A stretch of 49,152 bases of DNA from AVCC01 sp041736255. Lineage in GTDB: Bacteria; Pseudomonadota; Gammaproteobacteria; Burkholderiales; Burkholderiaceae_D. A program made the position numbers and the translations under genes. The stretch lies in NCBI GenBank assembly GCA_041736255.1, contig JBGSTZ010000022.1, positions 1 through 49,152 on the forward strand, in the 5' to 3' direction. Positions 42,419-49,152 of the stretch are shown here, one piece after another (position 1 is the first letter of the stretch; every line of letters starts with the position of its first letter). A model generated the notes under the pieces. The model did no database searches. It had not been told where the DNA came from and saw only the letters and a program-made list of their open reading frames with translations.

Positions 42419-43783
42419 TTATTGCACCGCCACGAAATACCCGGCAATATTGCCCAGGTCTTGTTCATTGAGCGTACCTGCCGCACTGCGCATGCGCAGA
42501 TACGCCAGCAGGTAGTTGTAACGCGCTAGCGCCAGATCACGCCGGGAGGTATACAACTGCTGTTCTGCGTTGAGCAAATCCAGGTTGATGCGCACACCGC
42601 CCTTGATGCTTTGCTGCGTGGCAGTAATCAACAGGCTGGCAGACTGCGCCGACTTGACCAGCGCATCGATGCGCGGGCCGGCACTTTGCATCAGGCTGAA
42701 CTGTTTGCGCAGCTCCACCGACACCTCATTGATCTTGACATCCAGATCGCTACGCGCCTTTTCATGATTAGCCACGGCTTGGCGCGTGGCAGCGCTCACA
42801 TAACCGCCGGAAAACAGCGGAATATTGACTTCCACGCCGATACTACGCACATTCGCGTCCTGATTGAGCGTATTCGTGCTAGTCGATTTCTGCTTACCGT
42901 AGCTGCCCACTAAATCCATCGAAGGCGCATGACCGGCGCGCTGGCGGTTGATTTCCTCATGCGCTATGTCGACTGCATATCCCAGCGCGACAATCTCGGC
43001 GTTCTTAATCATGGCCATGTCGCGCCACTCCTGAAAGATCGCCGGCTGCAATGGCAGCAGACGAAAATCCTGATTCAGCGGCGCCAGTTCCGTTATTTCG
43101 ATGCCGACGATGCCGGTCAGGGCATTGCGCGCAACCGTCACATTGTCTTGCGCCTCGAGTACCTGCGCTTCGGCTAAATTGGCACGCGCTTCGGTTTCCA
43201 GCATGTCGGTCCGGGTGCCTTCGCCTTGCTTGAATAAGCGCTCATTGACATGCATTTGCTCACCGTACGCATCGCGCTGCGCCACGGCCAAGGTAAGCTG
43301 ATCTTCGGAATACTGGACATCCGCATAGGACGCCACCAGCCTAAGCATCAAGTCCTGACTGCGTCCGACAAACTGGGCATCGCTGTAATTGGTTTTGGCA
43401 ACGCCCTGGTTATACAAGGCCAGAGCCTCAAAATTGACAATCGGCTGCCGCAGCGTCACAGCGGCATTGACGCTGGTATAGTCCCGAGTGGTGGTATCGG
43501 TAGTGGGCTGTCCCAGAACATTCTGCCCAGTCTGCGTGATGTCGGCCTTATTTTTGCTGGTCGCATATTGGCCAGACAATTTCGGCAACAGATAGGAGCG
43601 CCCCATAATGCGTGCTTCCTGACCGGCCCGGTTGTCATATATTGCACTGCGATAGGTCGGATCGTTTTGCAGCGCAGCCTGATACGCTTGCAGCAGATTC
43701 ATTGGTGCCGCTTGCGCAACCGCCAGGTTCGATGCCAGCGCCAATGCCAACAATGCCGCACTTACGTTGCTTGAAGTAGTCAT
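42419..43783 (-). CDS. TolC-family outer-membrane channel of a type I secretion system
   Basis: A 454-residue outer-membrane efflux protein with a signal peptide (AALLALALASNLAVAQAAP) and two OEP repeats (NLLQAYQAALQNDPTYRSA; MNLLQAY opening typical of TolC). Helical barrel segments include ALYNQGVAKTNYSDAQF and INLDLLNAEQQLYTSRRDLALARYNYL. The start is ATG 43783, chosen for GAGGAG 5 bp upstream. GTG 43789 overlaps the preceding stop but lacks spacing. It is the last gene of the ABC-HlyD-TolC operon. Confidence 0.93.
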   Translation of the reverse strand: MTTSSNVSAALLALALASNLAVAQAAPMNLLQAYQAALQNDPTYRSAIYDNRAGQEARIMGRSYLLPKLSGQYATSKNKADITQTGQNVLGQPTTDTTTRDYTSVNAAVTLRQPIVNFEALALYNQGVAKTNYSDAQFVGRSQDLMLRLVASYADVQYSEDQLTLAVAQRDAYGEQMHVNERLFKQGEGTRTDMLETEARANLAEAQVLEAQDNVTVARNALTGIVGIEITELAPLNQDFRLLPLQPAIFQEWRDMAMIKNAEIVALGYAVDIAHEEINRQRAGHAPSMDLVGSYGKQKSTSTNTLNQDANVRSIGVEVNIPLFSGGYVSAATRQAVANHEKARSDLDVKINEVSVELRKQFSLMQSAGPRIDALVKSAQSASLLITATQQSIKGGVRINLDLLNAEQQLYTSRRDLALARYNYLLAYLRMRSAAGTLNEQDLGNIAGYFVAVQ

Positions 43784-43785
43784 GC

Positions 43786-45159
43786 TCACTCCTCTGACAA
43801 TGAAGTTTGAGCGCGATCGAAAAGCGGCTTCATCAGATAGCTCATCATCGAGCGCTCACCGGTACGCACAAAAATCTGTACCGGCATGCCAGGACGTATT
43901 TGTTCCGCAGCAACAATTTTTGCTCCGGAAGGCGCGACCTTGGCTCTTAACATGTAATAAGGTGCGCCAGAGCGCTCGTCCGTCAAGCGGTCAGCCGAGA
44001 CTTGGGTGACGATCCCAGGAATATGCGGCGTTTTGCTTTGATTGAGCGCAGAAAAAATCATTTCCACCGGCAAATCAACTTTAACCTTATCGATCAACTC
44101 GACCGGAATCTGCCCTTCAACGATCAATGGTTCGTCATTCGGCACGATATCCATCATCCGAAAACCGGGCGCGACCACGCCGCCGTTGGTAAATACAGTC
44201 AAACCGACGACTGTGCCTGCGACGGGTGCCTTGACCTCTGCATTGGCCAGCTCAAAGTTCTGACTGATCAAGCGACTTTGCAAAGCTTCCGCCTCTTTTT
44301 GCACATCGACCAATTGGGAACGCACTTCCTTCTGATACTCCTGCTGGCGCTGACTGCGGCGCAAGCCCAACTCGATGTACTGGCTCTGGGCACGGCCGAT
44401 ATTGCCGATGTCTTCAGAAATCGCGCCGCTGGTCTGGACGTAGGTGCGCTCCAAATCCAGCAACCGATTGCGCGCGATGTAGCCATCCTTGGCCAGATCG
44501 CGCATGCCCACCAGTTGTTCCTTCAAGAATACCAACTGCTCTTTTTTGCTTTGCATGGATTCCCGCAAGCCTTGGGTCTGAATTTTCAGGCCGGCGATGT
44601 TTTGATCCAGTCCTGCCAGTTCGCTGCGCAGCGCCGATTGTCGCGAGAAAAACAATTGCTCCTGCAACGACAGGTTATTCGCGATCCGGGGATCTGCTTT
44701 TTCCTGGAGTAATTCTTGCGGAAAGACGATTTTAGACTTGCCATCGCGCTCGGCAATCAAACGAGCCTCAATCGCCCGATCATTAAAGTATTGCATCTGG
44801 CTGATATCGGCGGCCGATTTGACCAAAATATCATTCATCCGCACCAGTACCTGGCCGGCTGTCACGATATCGCCCTCTTTGACCAGAATTTCTTCCACAG
44901 TGCCACCGCTTTGGTGCTGAATGGCCTTGCGGTTGCCCGAGACAATCACTGACCCGGTTATCGGTACGCCCTTATCGAGCGGTGCAAAAAAAGCCCATAG
45001 AAAAAATCCCACCACGCCTACCAGCACCACCACCCAACCCAGGCGCGCATAACTGGTAGGGTCGGTTGCCACTTCCGTCGGAAGGACATCGTGCGAAACC
45101 ACATCCTGCGCTGGCTTGCCGTCTTTACTCAGATTCACTACATTACCCATTTGTTTCAT
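43786..45159 (-). CDS. HlyD-family type I secretion membrane fusion protein
   Basis: A 457-residue periplasmic adaptor: a short cytoplasmic N-terminus, one membrane helix near residues 42-60 (WVVVLVGVVGFFLWAFF), a lipoyl-like domain (GGTVEEILVKEGDIVTAGQVLVRMND), a long coiled coil, and a C-terminal PVAGTVVGLTVFTNGGVV and PVELIDKVKVDLPVEM segment as in PrtE/HlyD. Its ribosome site AAGGA overlaps the stop of the ABC gene, so translation is coupled. It bridges the inner-membrane ABC protein to TolC. Confidence 0.95.
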   Translation of the reverse strand: MKQMGNVVNLSKDGKPAQDVVSHDVLPTEVATDPTSYARLGWVVVLVGVVGFFLWAFFAPLDKGVPITGSVIVSGNRKAIQHQSGGTVEEILVKEGDIVTAGQVLVRMNDILVKSAADISQMQYFNDRAIEARLIAERDGKSKIVFPQELLQEKADPRIANNLSLQEQLFFSRQSALRSELAGLDQNIAGLKIQTQGLRESMQSKKEQLVFLKEQLVGMRDLAKDGYIARNRLLDLERTYVQTSGAISEDIGNIGRAQSQYIELGLRRSQRQQEYQKEVRSQLVDVQKEAEALQSRLISQNFELANAEVKAPVAGTVVGLTVFTNGGVVAPGFRMMDIVPNDEPLIVEGQIPVELIDKVKVDLPVEMIFSALNQSKTPHIPGIVTQVSADRLTDERSGAPYYMLRAKVAPSGAKIVAAEQIRPGMPVQIFVRTGERSMMSYLMKPLFDRAQTSLSEE

Positions 45160-45168
45160 GATTATTCC

Positions 45169-46887
45169 TTAAGAATTCGCCACCAGCCGGGCCTTTTCGG
45201 CATTTGCTTTTGCCAACGATGCCAAAACTTCATCGCGCGGCCCAAACATGCGCGCTGCACCATCGCGCAATAGCAACAGCTTGGAAGTAATGCCAATAAT
45301 GCTGGTGCGATGCGTAATCAAAACAATGGTCTTGCCGCGCTCGCGCAGGCCGTTAATAGCTTCCACCAATGCTTGTTCACCGACATCATCGAGATTGGAA
45401 TTAGGCTCATCGAGCACAATAAAAGACGGATCGCCATACATTGCCCGGGCCAAGCCGATGCGCTGCTTTTGGCCGCCCGACAAACCCGCACCGCCCTCGC
45501 CCAACTGCGTGTCGTACCCCTGCGGAAAATGCAAAATCATCTCGTGTACGCCGGCACGCTTGGCCGACACAATCACTTGCTCGGCATCAATTTCGCCAAA
45601 GCGCGCAATATTTTCACTCACAGTACCGGCAAAAAGTTCAACATCTTGCGGCAGATAACCGACGTTCGGCCCCAGTTGATCTTTGTTCCAGCGATAAATA
45701 TCGGCACCATCCAGACGCACCTTGCCCACCGCTGCTGGCCACACACCCACCATCAGCCGCGCCAGCGTCGATTTGCCCGCACCGCTAGGGCCAATCACGC
45801 CCAGGACATCGCCCGGAGCAATCGAGAAAGTCAAACCATTCAACACAGGAACCTTGCTGCCGGGAGGCGCTGCAGTGACGCCCTCAATTGACAACGCACC
45901 CAAAGGTTTCGGCAACGCCATACCCGCTTCGCGCGCCGGATTGGCCTCCAGCAGCTTAGTCAGGCGCTCGTAGGAACTGCGCATGCCGGCAAATTGTTTC
46001 CAGACCCCGATCAATTGTTCTACCGGGCTTAAAGCACGACCCATCAGGATCGAACCGGCAATCATCATCCCTGGCGTAATCTTGCCTTGAATCACGAGTA
46101 GCGCACCAAGACCCAGCACCAGAGACTGCAAGGAAATGCGCGTGAATTTGGTAAACGCACCGACGATGCCTGCTTTTTCGCTAGCATCTGCCTGCAAGTG
46201 CAGAAATTTGGTATGCAGCTTGAACCAGCGCGCCTGCAAATTTGGCAGCATGCCCATGGATTCGATCACTTCGGCATTGCGCAGATTATTGGTAGCCATA
46301 GTGCTAGACGCGATAGCCATCGTATTGGCTTCCGCCAGCGGCTTGTGCGAAACACGTTCGTTCACAAAGGCCAGTATCACCAGAAGGATCGTGCCAAAAG
46401 TCGCCAGTACCCCGAGCCATACATTAAAGAAATAAATCACCAACAAATACAGCGGAAACCAAGGCGCATCGAAAAATGCAAACAAGGCGTTACCCGTCAT
46501 GAACTGGCGAATGCTGGTCAAATCCATCAACGCCTGGCCGGCATTGCCGCCGCCTTGCTTCAGATTTTGTTCAAACGCTGCGGTATACACTCGAGTGTTG
46601 AGTTGCATATCCATCTTGGCCGCTAATCGCACCAAAATAAAACTACGTACAAACTCCAGCACGCTCATGAACAAGTAAGCCACCAGCATGATAAGGGTCA
46701 GCATCAGCAAGGTAACCTCGTTGCGACTGGCCAATACGCGGTCATATACCTGCAACATATAAATGGAAGGCACCAGCATTAATAAATTAATGATGGCGCT
46801 GAATACACCAATCGTACGAAAAACACTTTTGAAGCTCGAAAGTGCTTGCGTGATCTCGTTTTTTGGAATTTTTAACCGGGATTTCAT
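45169..46887 (-). CDS. Type I secretion ABC transporter (PrtD-type permease/ATPase)
   Basis: A 572-residue half-transporter. The membrane domain covers about 20-310 (FSAIINLLMLVPSIYMLQVYDRVL is the PrtD-type opening). The ATPase domain has Walker A GPSGAGKS, signature LSGGQKQRIGLARAM, Walker B FIVLDEPNSNLDD and the switch His in VLITHR. There is no N-terminal C39 peptidase-like domain, so substrates with C-terminal signals (RTX type) are expected. ATG 46887 starts the family pattern MKSRLKIP; a TTG 46929 extension is unlikely. No RTX substrate lies in the window. Two CRP-type sites lie 242-295 bp upstream. Confidence 0.95.
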   Translation of the reverse strand: MKSRLKIPKNEITQALSSFKSVFRTIGVFSAIINLLMLVPSIYMLQVYDRVLASRNEVTLLMLTLIMLVAYLFMSVLEFVRSFILVRLAAKMDMQLNTRVYTAAFEQNLKQGGGNAGQALMDLTSIRQFMTGNALFAFFDAPWFPLYLLVIYFFNVWLGVLATFGTILLVILAFVNERVSHKPLAEANTMAIASSTMATNNLRNAEVIESMGMLPNLQARWFKLHTKFLHLQADASEKAGIVGAFTKFTRISLQSLVLGLGALLVIQGKITPGMMIAGSILMGRALSPVEQLIGVWKQFAGMRSSYERLTKLLEANPAREAGMALPKPLGALSIEGVTAAPPGSKVPVLNGLTFSIAPGDVLGVIGPSGAGKSTLARLMVGVWPAAVGKVRLDGADIYRWNKDQLGPNVGYLPQDVELFAGTVSENIARFGEIDAEQVIVSAKRAGVHEMILHFPQGYDTQLGEGGAGLSGGQKQRIGLARAMYGDPSFIVLDEPNSNLDDVGEQALVEAINGLRERGKTIVLITHRTSIIGITSKLLLLRDGAARMFGPRDEVLASLAKANAEKARLVANS

Positions 46888-47128
46888 AACTCCGCCATTT
46901 CCGCAAGAGCTGACATATTGCCGGCACAATCATTCATGTGGGGCGAACAAGGAATACGTGCATTGATACGGAATATCCGCTGCTGCGGCAACAGCACACT
47001 GTCTTCTTGCATGGTTAATAGCTTTCTTGTTAGGGTTCAAAACGATGCAATCCGCCTGCACAAGAACACCGCAATCTGGGAGATTCCGGTATTTTGCAGG
47101 ATGGTTGGGATACTGCGCATCAACAAAA

Positions 47129-47144
47129 TGTGACATTCATCACA
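47129..47144. promoter_or_regulatory. CRP-type operator 1
   Basis: TGTGA-CATTCA-TCACA has perfect arms for the classical CRP consensus. It is 242 bp upstream of the ABC transporter start. Confidence 0.75.
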
Positions 47145-47165
47145 GGCGCAGATCATAGCATGGTG

Positions 47166-47181
47166 TGTGACATCCGTCACA
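47166..47181. promoter_or_regulatory. CRP-type operator 2
   Basis: TGTGA-CATCCG-TCACA has perfect arms, centred 37 bp from operator 1. Confidence 0.75.
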
Positions 47182-47293
47182 GTTTGATAGTGCAACGCAA
47201 CAAGCTGTTGCTATTGCGAGTCACTGCAATCCTTGAGCGAACGTAGCCCAATCCGGCATCGTGCGGCTTGTCACCGCCCACGTCGGAATCAGG

Positions 47294-48013
47294 TCAGGAC
47301 CGGGTGCCGTTTTTTGCGCTTGGCGGCGGCAACTCCTCCAAGCCCGCCTCGGCGGCGCTCTTGAGTTGCATGGGTTGCCGCACAATCAGGACGGTGCCCT
47401 TCTTTTCCAGCACATTAAGCTTAATCAGAGTATGCAGCGCGCGTGACACCGTCTCGCGGCTGGTATTAACCATGATCGCCACCTCTTGTTGCTTGGGCAA
47501 ATCGATCACCGTGCCTTCGGGCGTCACCCGCACCAGTAACTGCAATTGCGCGAACACGCGCTGAAAGGCATTCGGGATACTCAGCAACGTGCGCTGATGG
47601 GACGATGCGCGCAAGGCCGTAGCCAAATGCATCAGCAGCCGTTCGGCCACCAGCGGGCGGTTGAAAATTAATGCCCGCGCCTGCGTTTGCGGCAAGAAAG
47701 CCACCTCAGAAACCTGGATCGCTAGCACCGAAGCAGAGCGCGGCAAACCGTCGATCACCGACAGCTCGCCAAAATACGTCCCCGGATAAATGATGTGAAT
47801 GCCATTCTCGCGTCCGTCCGCACTCAAATCCACCACCTGCAAAGCGCCACGCAGCAGAAAACCCATGTTGCTCGCCGCATTGCCCTTGAGGATCACCACA
47901 TCCTGCGGCTGATACAGACGCAAAACCATGATGCCGGCGACCTTGGTCAGCGTGTCTTCATCCAGCCCCTTGAGCAAAGGGATGTTGGCAGCAAGTTCTA
48001 ATGGAATCGGCAT
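47294..48013 (-). CDS. Crp/Fnr-family regulator with classical CRP recognition helix
   Basis: A 239-residue protein. The cyclic-nucleotide-binding domain carries the hallmark FGELSVIDGLPRSASV (residues 81-96), including the Arg-Ser that holds the cyclic phosphate in CRP. The HTH has recognition helix TSRETVSRALHTL (184-196), the SRETVxR of CRP itself, predicting TGTGA-N6-TCACA sites. Two such sites lie in the neighbouring region. A C-terminal tail of about 25 residues is rich in Ala, Glu and Pro. It is 52 bp downstream of the SapC-family gene and probably co-transcribed with it. Confidence 0.9.
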   Translation of the reverse strand: MPIPLELAANIPLLKGLDEDTLTKVAGIMVLRLYQPQDVVILKGNAASNMGFLLRGALQVVDLSADGRENGIHIIYPGTYFGELSVIDGLPRSASVLAIQVSEVAFLPQTQARALIFNRPLVAERLLMHLATALRASSHQRTLLSIPNAFQRVFAQLQLLVRVTPEGTVIDLPKQQEVAIMVNTSRETVSRALHTLIKLNVLEKKGTVLIVRQPMQLKSAAEAGLEELPPPSAKNGTRS

Positions 48014-48065
48014 GAAATGGCAACCACTCTATACAAAGGTGCAACAGGCTTAGTCAAAAAAATGA

Positions 48066-48824
48066 TCAGAATTTCAGATAATCATCCTGAAAAACACTAA
48101 ATTCGATATTCGAAGGAATGGGTGCCGGTTCGCGCTCGCGCGCCAGCTTTTCCAGCGCTGCCACATTCGACAGGGAAAACAAATGACCATAAATCAGCGT
48201 CAGCGCGCCGGACTGGTGCAAGGCCGCCACTGCTGCGGCGTCCAGCGCGTCGAAGCGGGCCGTATCAATCCGGTGCAGACCGGCCAAGGTGCGTGGCTGT
48301 CCATCCGGCATGGTCAGCGCCAAGTCCCAGGGCACCAGCAGATCAGCCGCCAGAATGGCCTGCAACGCATGATCGGTAGCCGCCTGATTGTCATGCACCG
48401 ATTTCAGAAAACCCAGCATCTTGCTTAAAAATTCGGTCGCCTGGCCAGCTTCGTCAAACAGTGGCGTACCCGACGTCTGGCTAAAATAACCGCCATCGGG
48501 ATCAACAATAACGGTTTGCTCGCCGCTCTCCGAAAGCGCCGTGCCAAACGGTACAGCGCGAAACACGGCCGGAATATAACTGCCGCGCCACTGTCCCTGC
48601 TGATTGATAAACAGGTTTTCATCCGCCGACAGCCCCATCAGGCCCAACAGCGAAGCACGGCCCTCATGCAGGCCGAACGCCACCGGCATCCAGCGCAGCG
48701 CTACCGTCACCTCGGCAGCAACCAGCCCCGCTAATGCAGTCTGGCGTGCGAATGCAAAAGGCTGCGGCGGATTCTGATGGCGCAGATTGCGGTGTTTGAT
48801 ACTCGACAGTGCTTCCAAAGGCAT
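48066..48824 (-). CDS. SapC-family protein
   Basis: A 252-residue SapC-family protein, recognised by FAFARQTALAGLVAAEVTVAL, AVFRAVPFGTAL and the late DLLVPWDLALTMPDGQPRTLAGLHRID blocks. SapC was named from the Campylobacter surface-array (S-layer) locus, and family members often sit beside type I secretion genes. The biochemical role is unknown. ATG 48824 has GGAG 7 bp upstream. The context here (Crp/Fnr regulator and ABC-HlyD-TolC genes next door) fits a link to secretion of a surface protein (inference). Confidence 0.88.
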   Translation of the reverse strand: MPLEALSSIKHRNLRHQNPPQPFAFARQTALAGLVAAEVTVALRWMPVAFGLHEGRASLLGLMGLSADENLFINQQGQWRGSYIPAVFRAVPFGTALSESGEQTVIVDPDGGYFSQTSGTPLFDEAGQATEFLSKMLGFLKSVHDNQAATDHALQAILAADLLVPWDLALTMPDGQPRTLAGLHRIDTARFDALDAAAVAALHQSGALTLIYGHLFSLSNVAALEKLAREREPAPIPSNIEFSVFQDDYLKF

Positions 48825-49017
48825 GATGCGACTCCAATAGATTTAACCAGGTACGGAACATCCCGCAAAACGGTAAGCGCGCATTGTGGCACGAGCACCG
48901 CCGCCCGCGCAATTGCGTTTCTTGATGATACCGAACACTGAACACAAAACACCGGCGCGACCTCGGACAACATAGGTATCTACACAAGTTGTGGTAATTT
49001 TCAAGCCAAGTATTCAC

Positions 49018-49031
49018 TGATGTTACGCAGG
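49018..49031 (+). repeat. Left terminal repeat of the transposon entering the window end
   Basis: TGATGTTACGCAGG lies 28 bp before the transposase start. The same 14 bases occur inverted at 6003-6016, and a close form at 39277-39288. Confidence 0.55.
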
Positions 49032-49059
49032 CCTCAGTATAAATTGTTAATCTGTTGAA

Positions 49060-49152
49060 ATGAAAAAAGCTGAACTTGAGTTGTACACGGATTATTTGAT
49101 AAGTACATTTGGACGGGCGACAGCGACAGGGTTGTCTGCGATGGTTGATGGG
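49060..49152 (+). CDS. IS4/IS701-type transposase, N-terminus only (runs off window)
   Basis: 31 residues are visible: MKKAELELYTDYLISTFGRA then TATGLSAMVDG. They resemble the start of IS4/IS701-type DDE transposases. A terminal-repeat-like sequence lies just upstream. The catalytic part is outside the window, so activity cannot be judged. Confidence 0.55.
   Translation, partial: MKKAELELYTDYLISTFGRATATGLSAMVDG

Larger units (their letters stand above)
46888..47293. other. Control region of the type I secretion operon
   Basis: No gene is supported. Two perfect CRP-type palindromes at 47129-47144 and 47166-47181 lie upstream of the ABC transporter gene and past the 3' end of the Crp/Fnr gene. 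Confidence 0.6.

Overview
The window looks like chromosomal DNA of a betaproteobacterium of the Oxalobacteraceae, Herminiimonas-like (inference). The reasons are moderate G+C, the ptsN-hprK-rapZ order, a type II QueF next to biosynthetic threonine deaminase, a single-chain FAD/Fe-S oxidoreductase with a DUF3683-type N-terminus, and many small envelope lipoproteins. No rRNA, CRISPR array or prophage is visible. Both window ends are transposon-derived.

Layout. 1-1.1 kb: two broken transposases fused together. 1.3-7.5 kb: small membrane protein, class C beta-lactamase-like serine hydrolase, exonuclease I (sbcB), tRNA-Ser(CGA), zinc alcohol dehydrogenase and a phospholipase-D-type lipoprotein. 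7.6-30.5 kb: an envelope island with a DUF883 protein, two DUF4398 lipoproteins (one fused to OmpA), DUF3096, AsmA, an 8.8-kb cyclic beta-1,2-glucan synthase, a collagen-like lipoprotein, a REC-PAS-PAS regulator, a hybrid histidine kinase, a Crp/Fnr regulator, BON and glycine-zipper lipoproteins, DUF3185 and DUF5670 mini-proteins, an OmpA porin and an ice-binding-type lipoprotein. 30.8-36.6 kb: DUF971, HIT and FAD/Fe-S oxidoreductase genes, then a DedA/YqaA membrane protein. 36.8-42.1 kb: ilvA-queF, then ptsN-hprK-rapZ. 42.4-48.8 kb: a type I secretion operon (ABC, HlyD, TolC), a second Crp/Fnr regulator and a SapC-family gene. 49.0 kb to the end: the start of another transposase gene.

Main observation. 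Seven intergenic copies of a 16-bp palindrome, TGTGCG-N4-CG(C/T)ACA, lie 60-180 bp upstream of envelope genes between 9.5 and 27.9 kb: the DUF4398/OmpA operon, DUF3096-AsmA, cyclic glucan synthase, collagen-like lipoprotein, BON lipoprotein (two copies) and the DUF5670 mini-protein. The spacing is that of a CRP-family operator (TGTG-N8-CACA) with a changed fifth base. A Crp/Fnr regulator with a non-standard recognition helix is encoded beside two of the copies. This suggests a local envelope-stress regulon. Separately, two perfect classical CRP-type sites (TGTGA-N6-TCACA) precede the type I secretion operon, next to a second Crp/Fnr protein whose recognition helix is the classical SRETVSR.

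A second theme is repeats. Two MITE-like inverted-repeat elements (about 5.87-6.02 kb and 39.28-39.53 kb) have ends matching the left end of the transposon entering at 49.02 kb.
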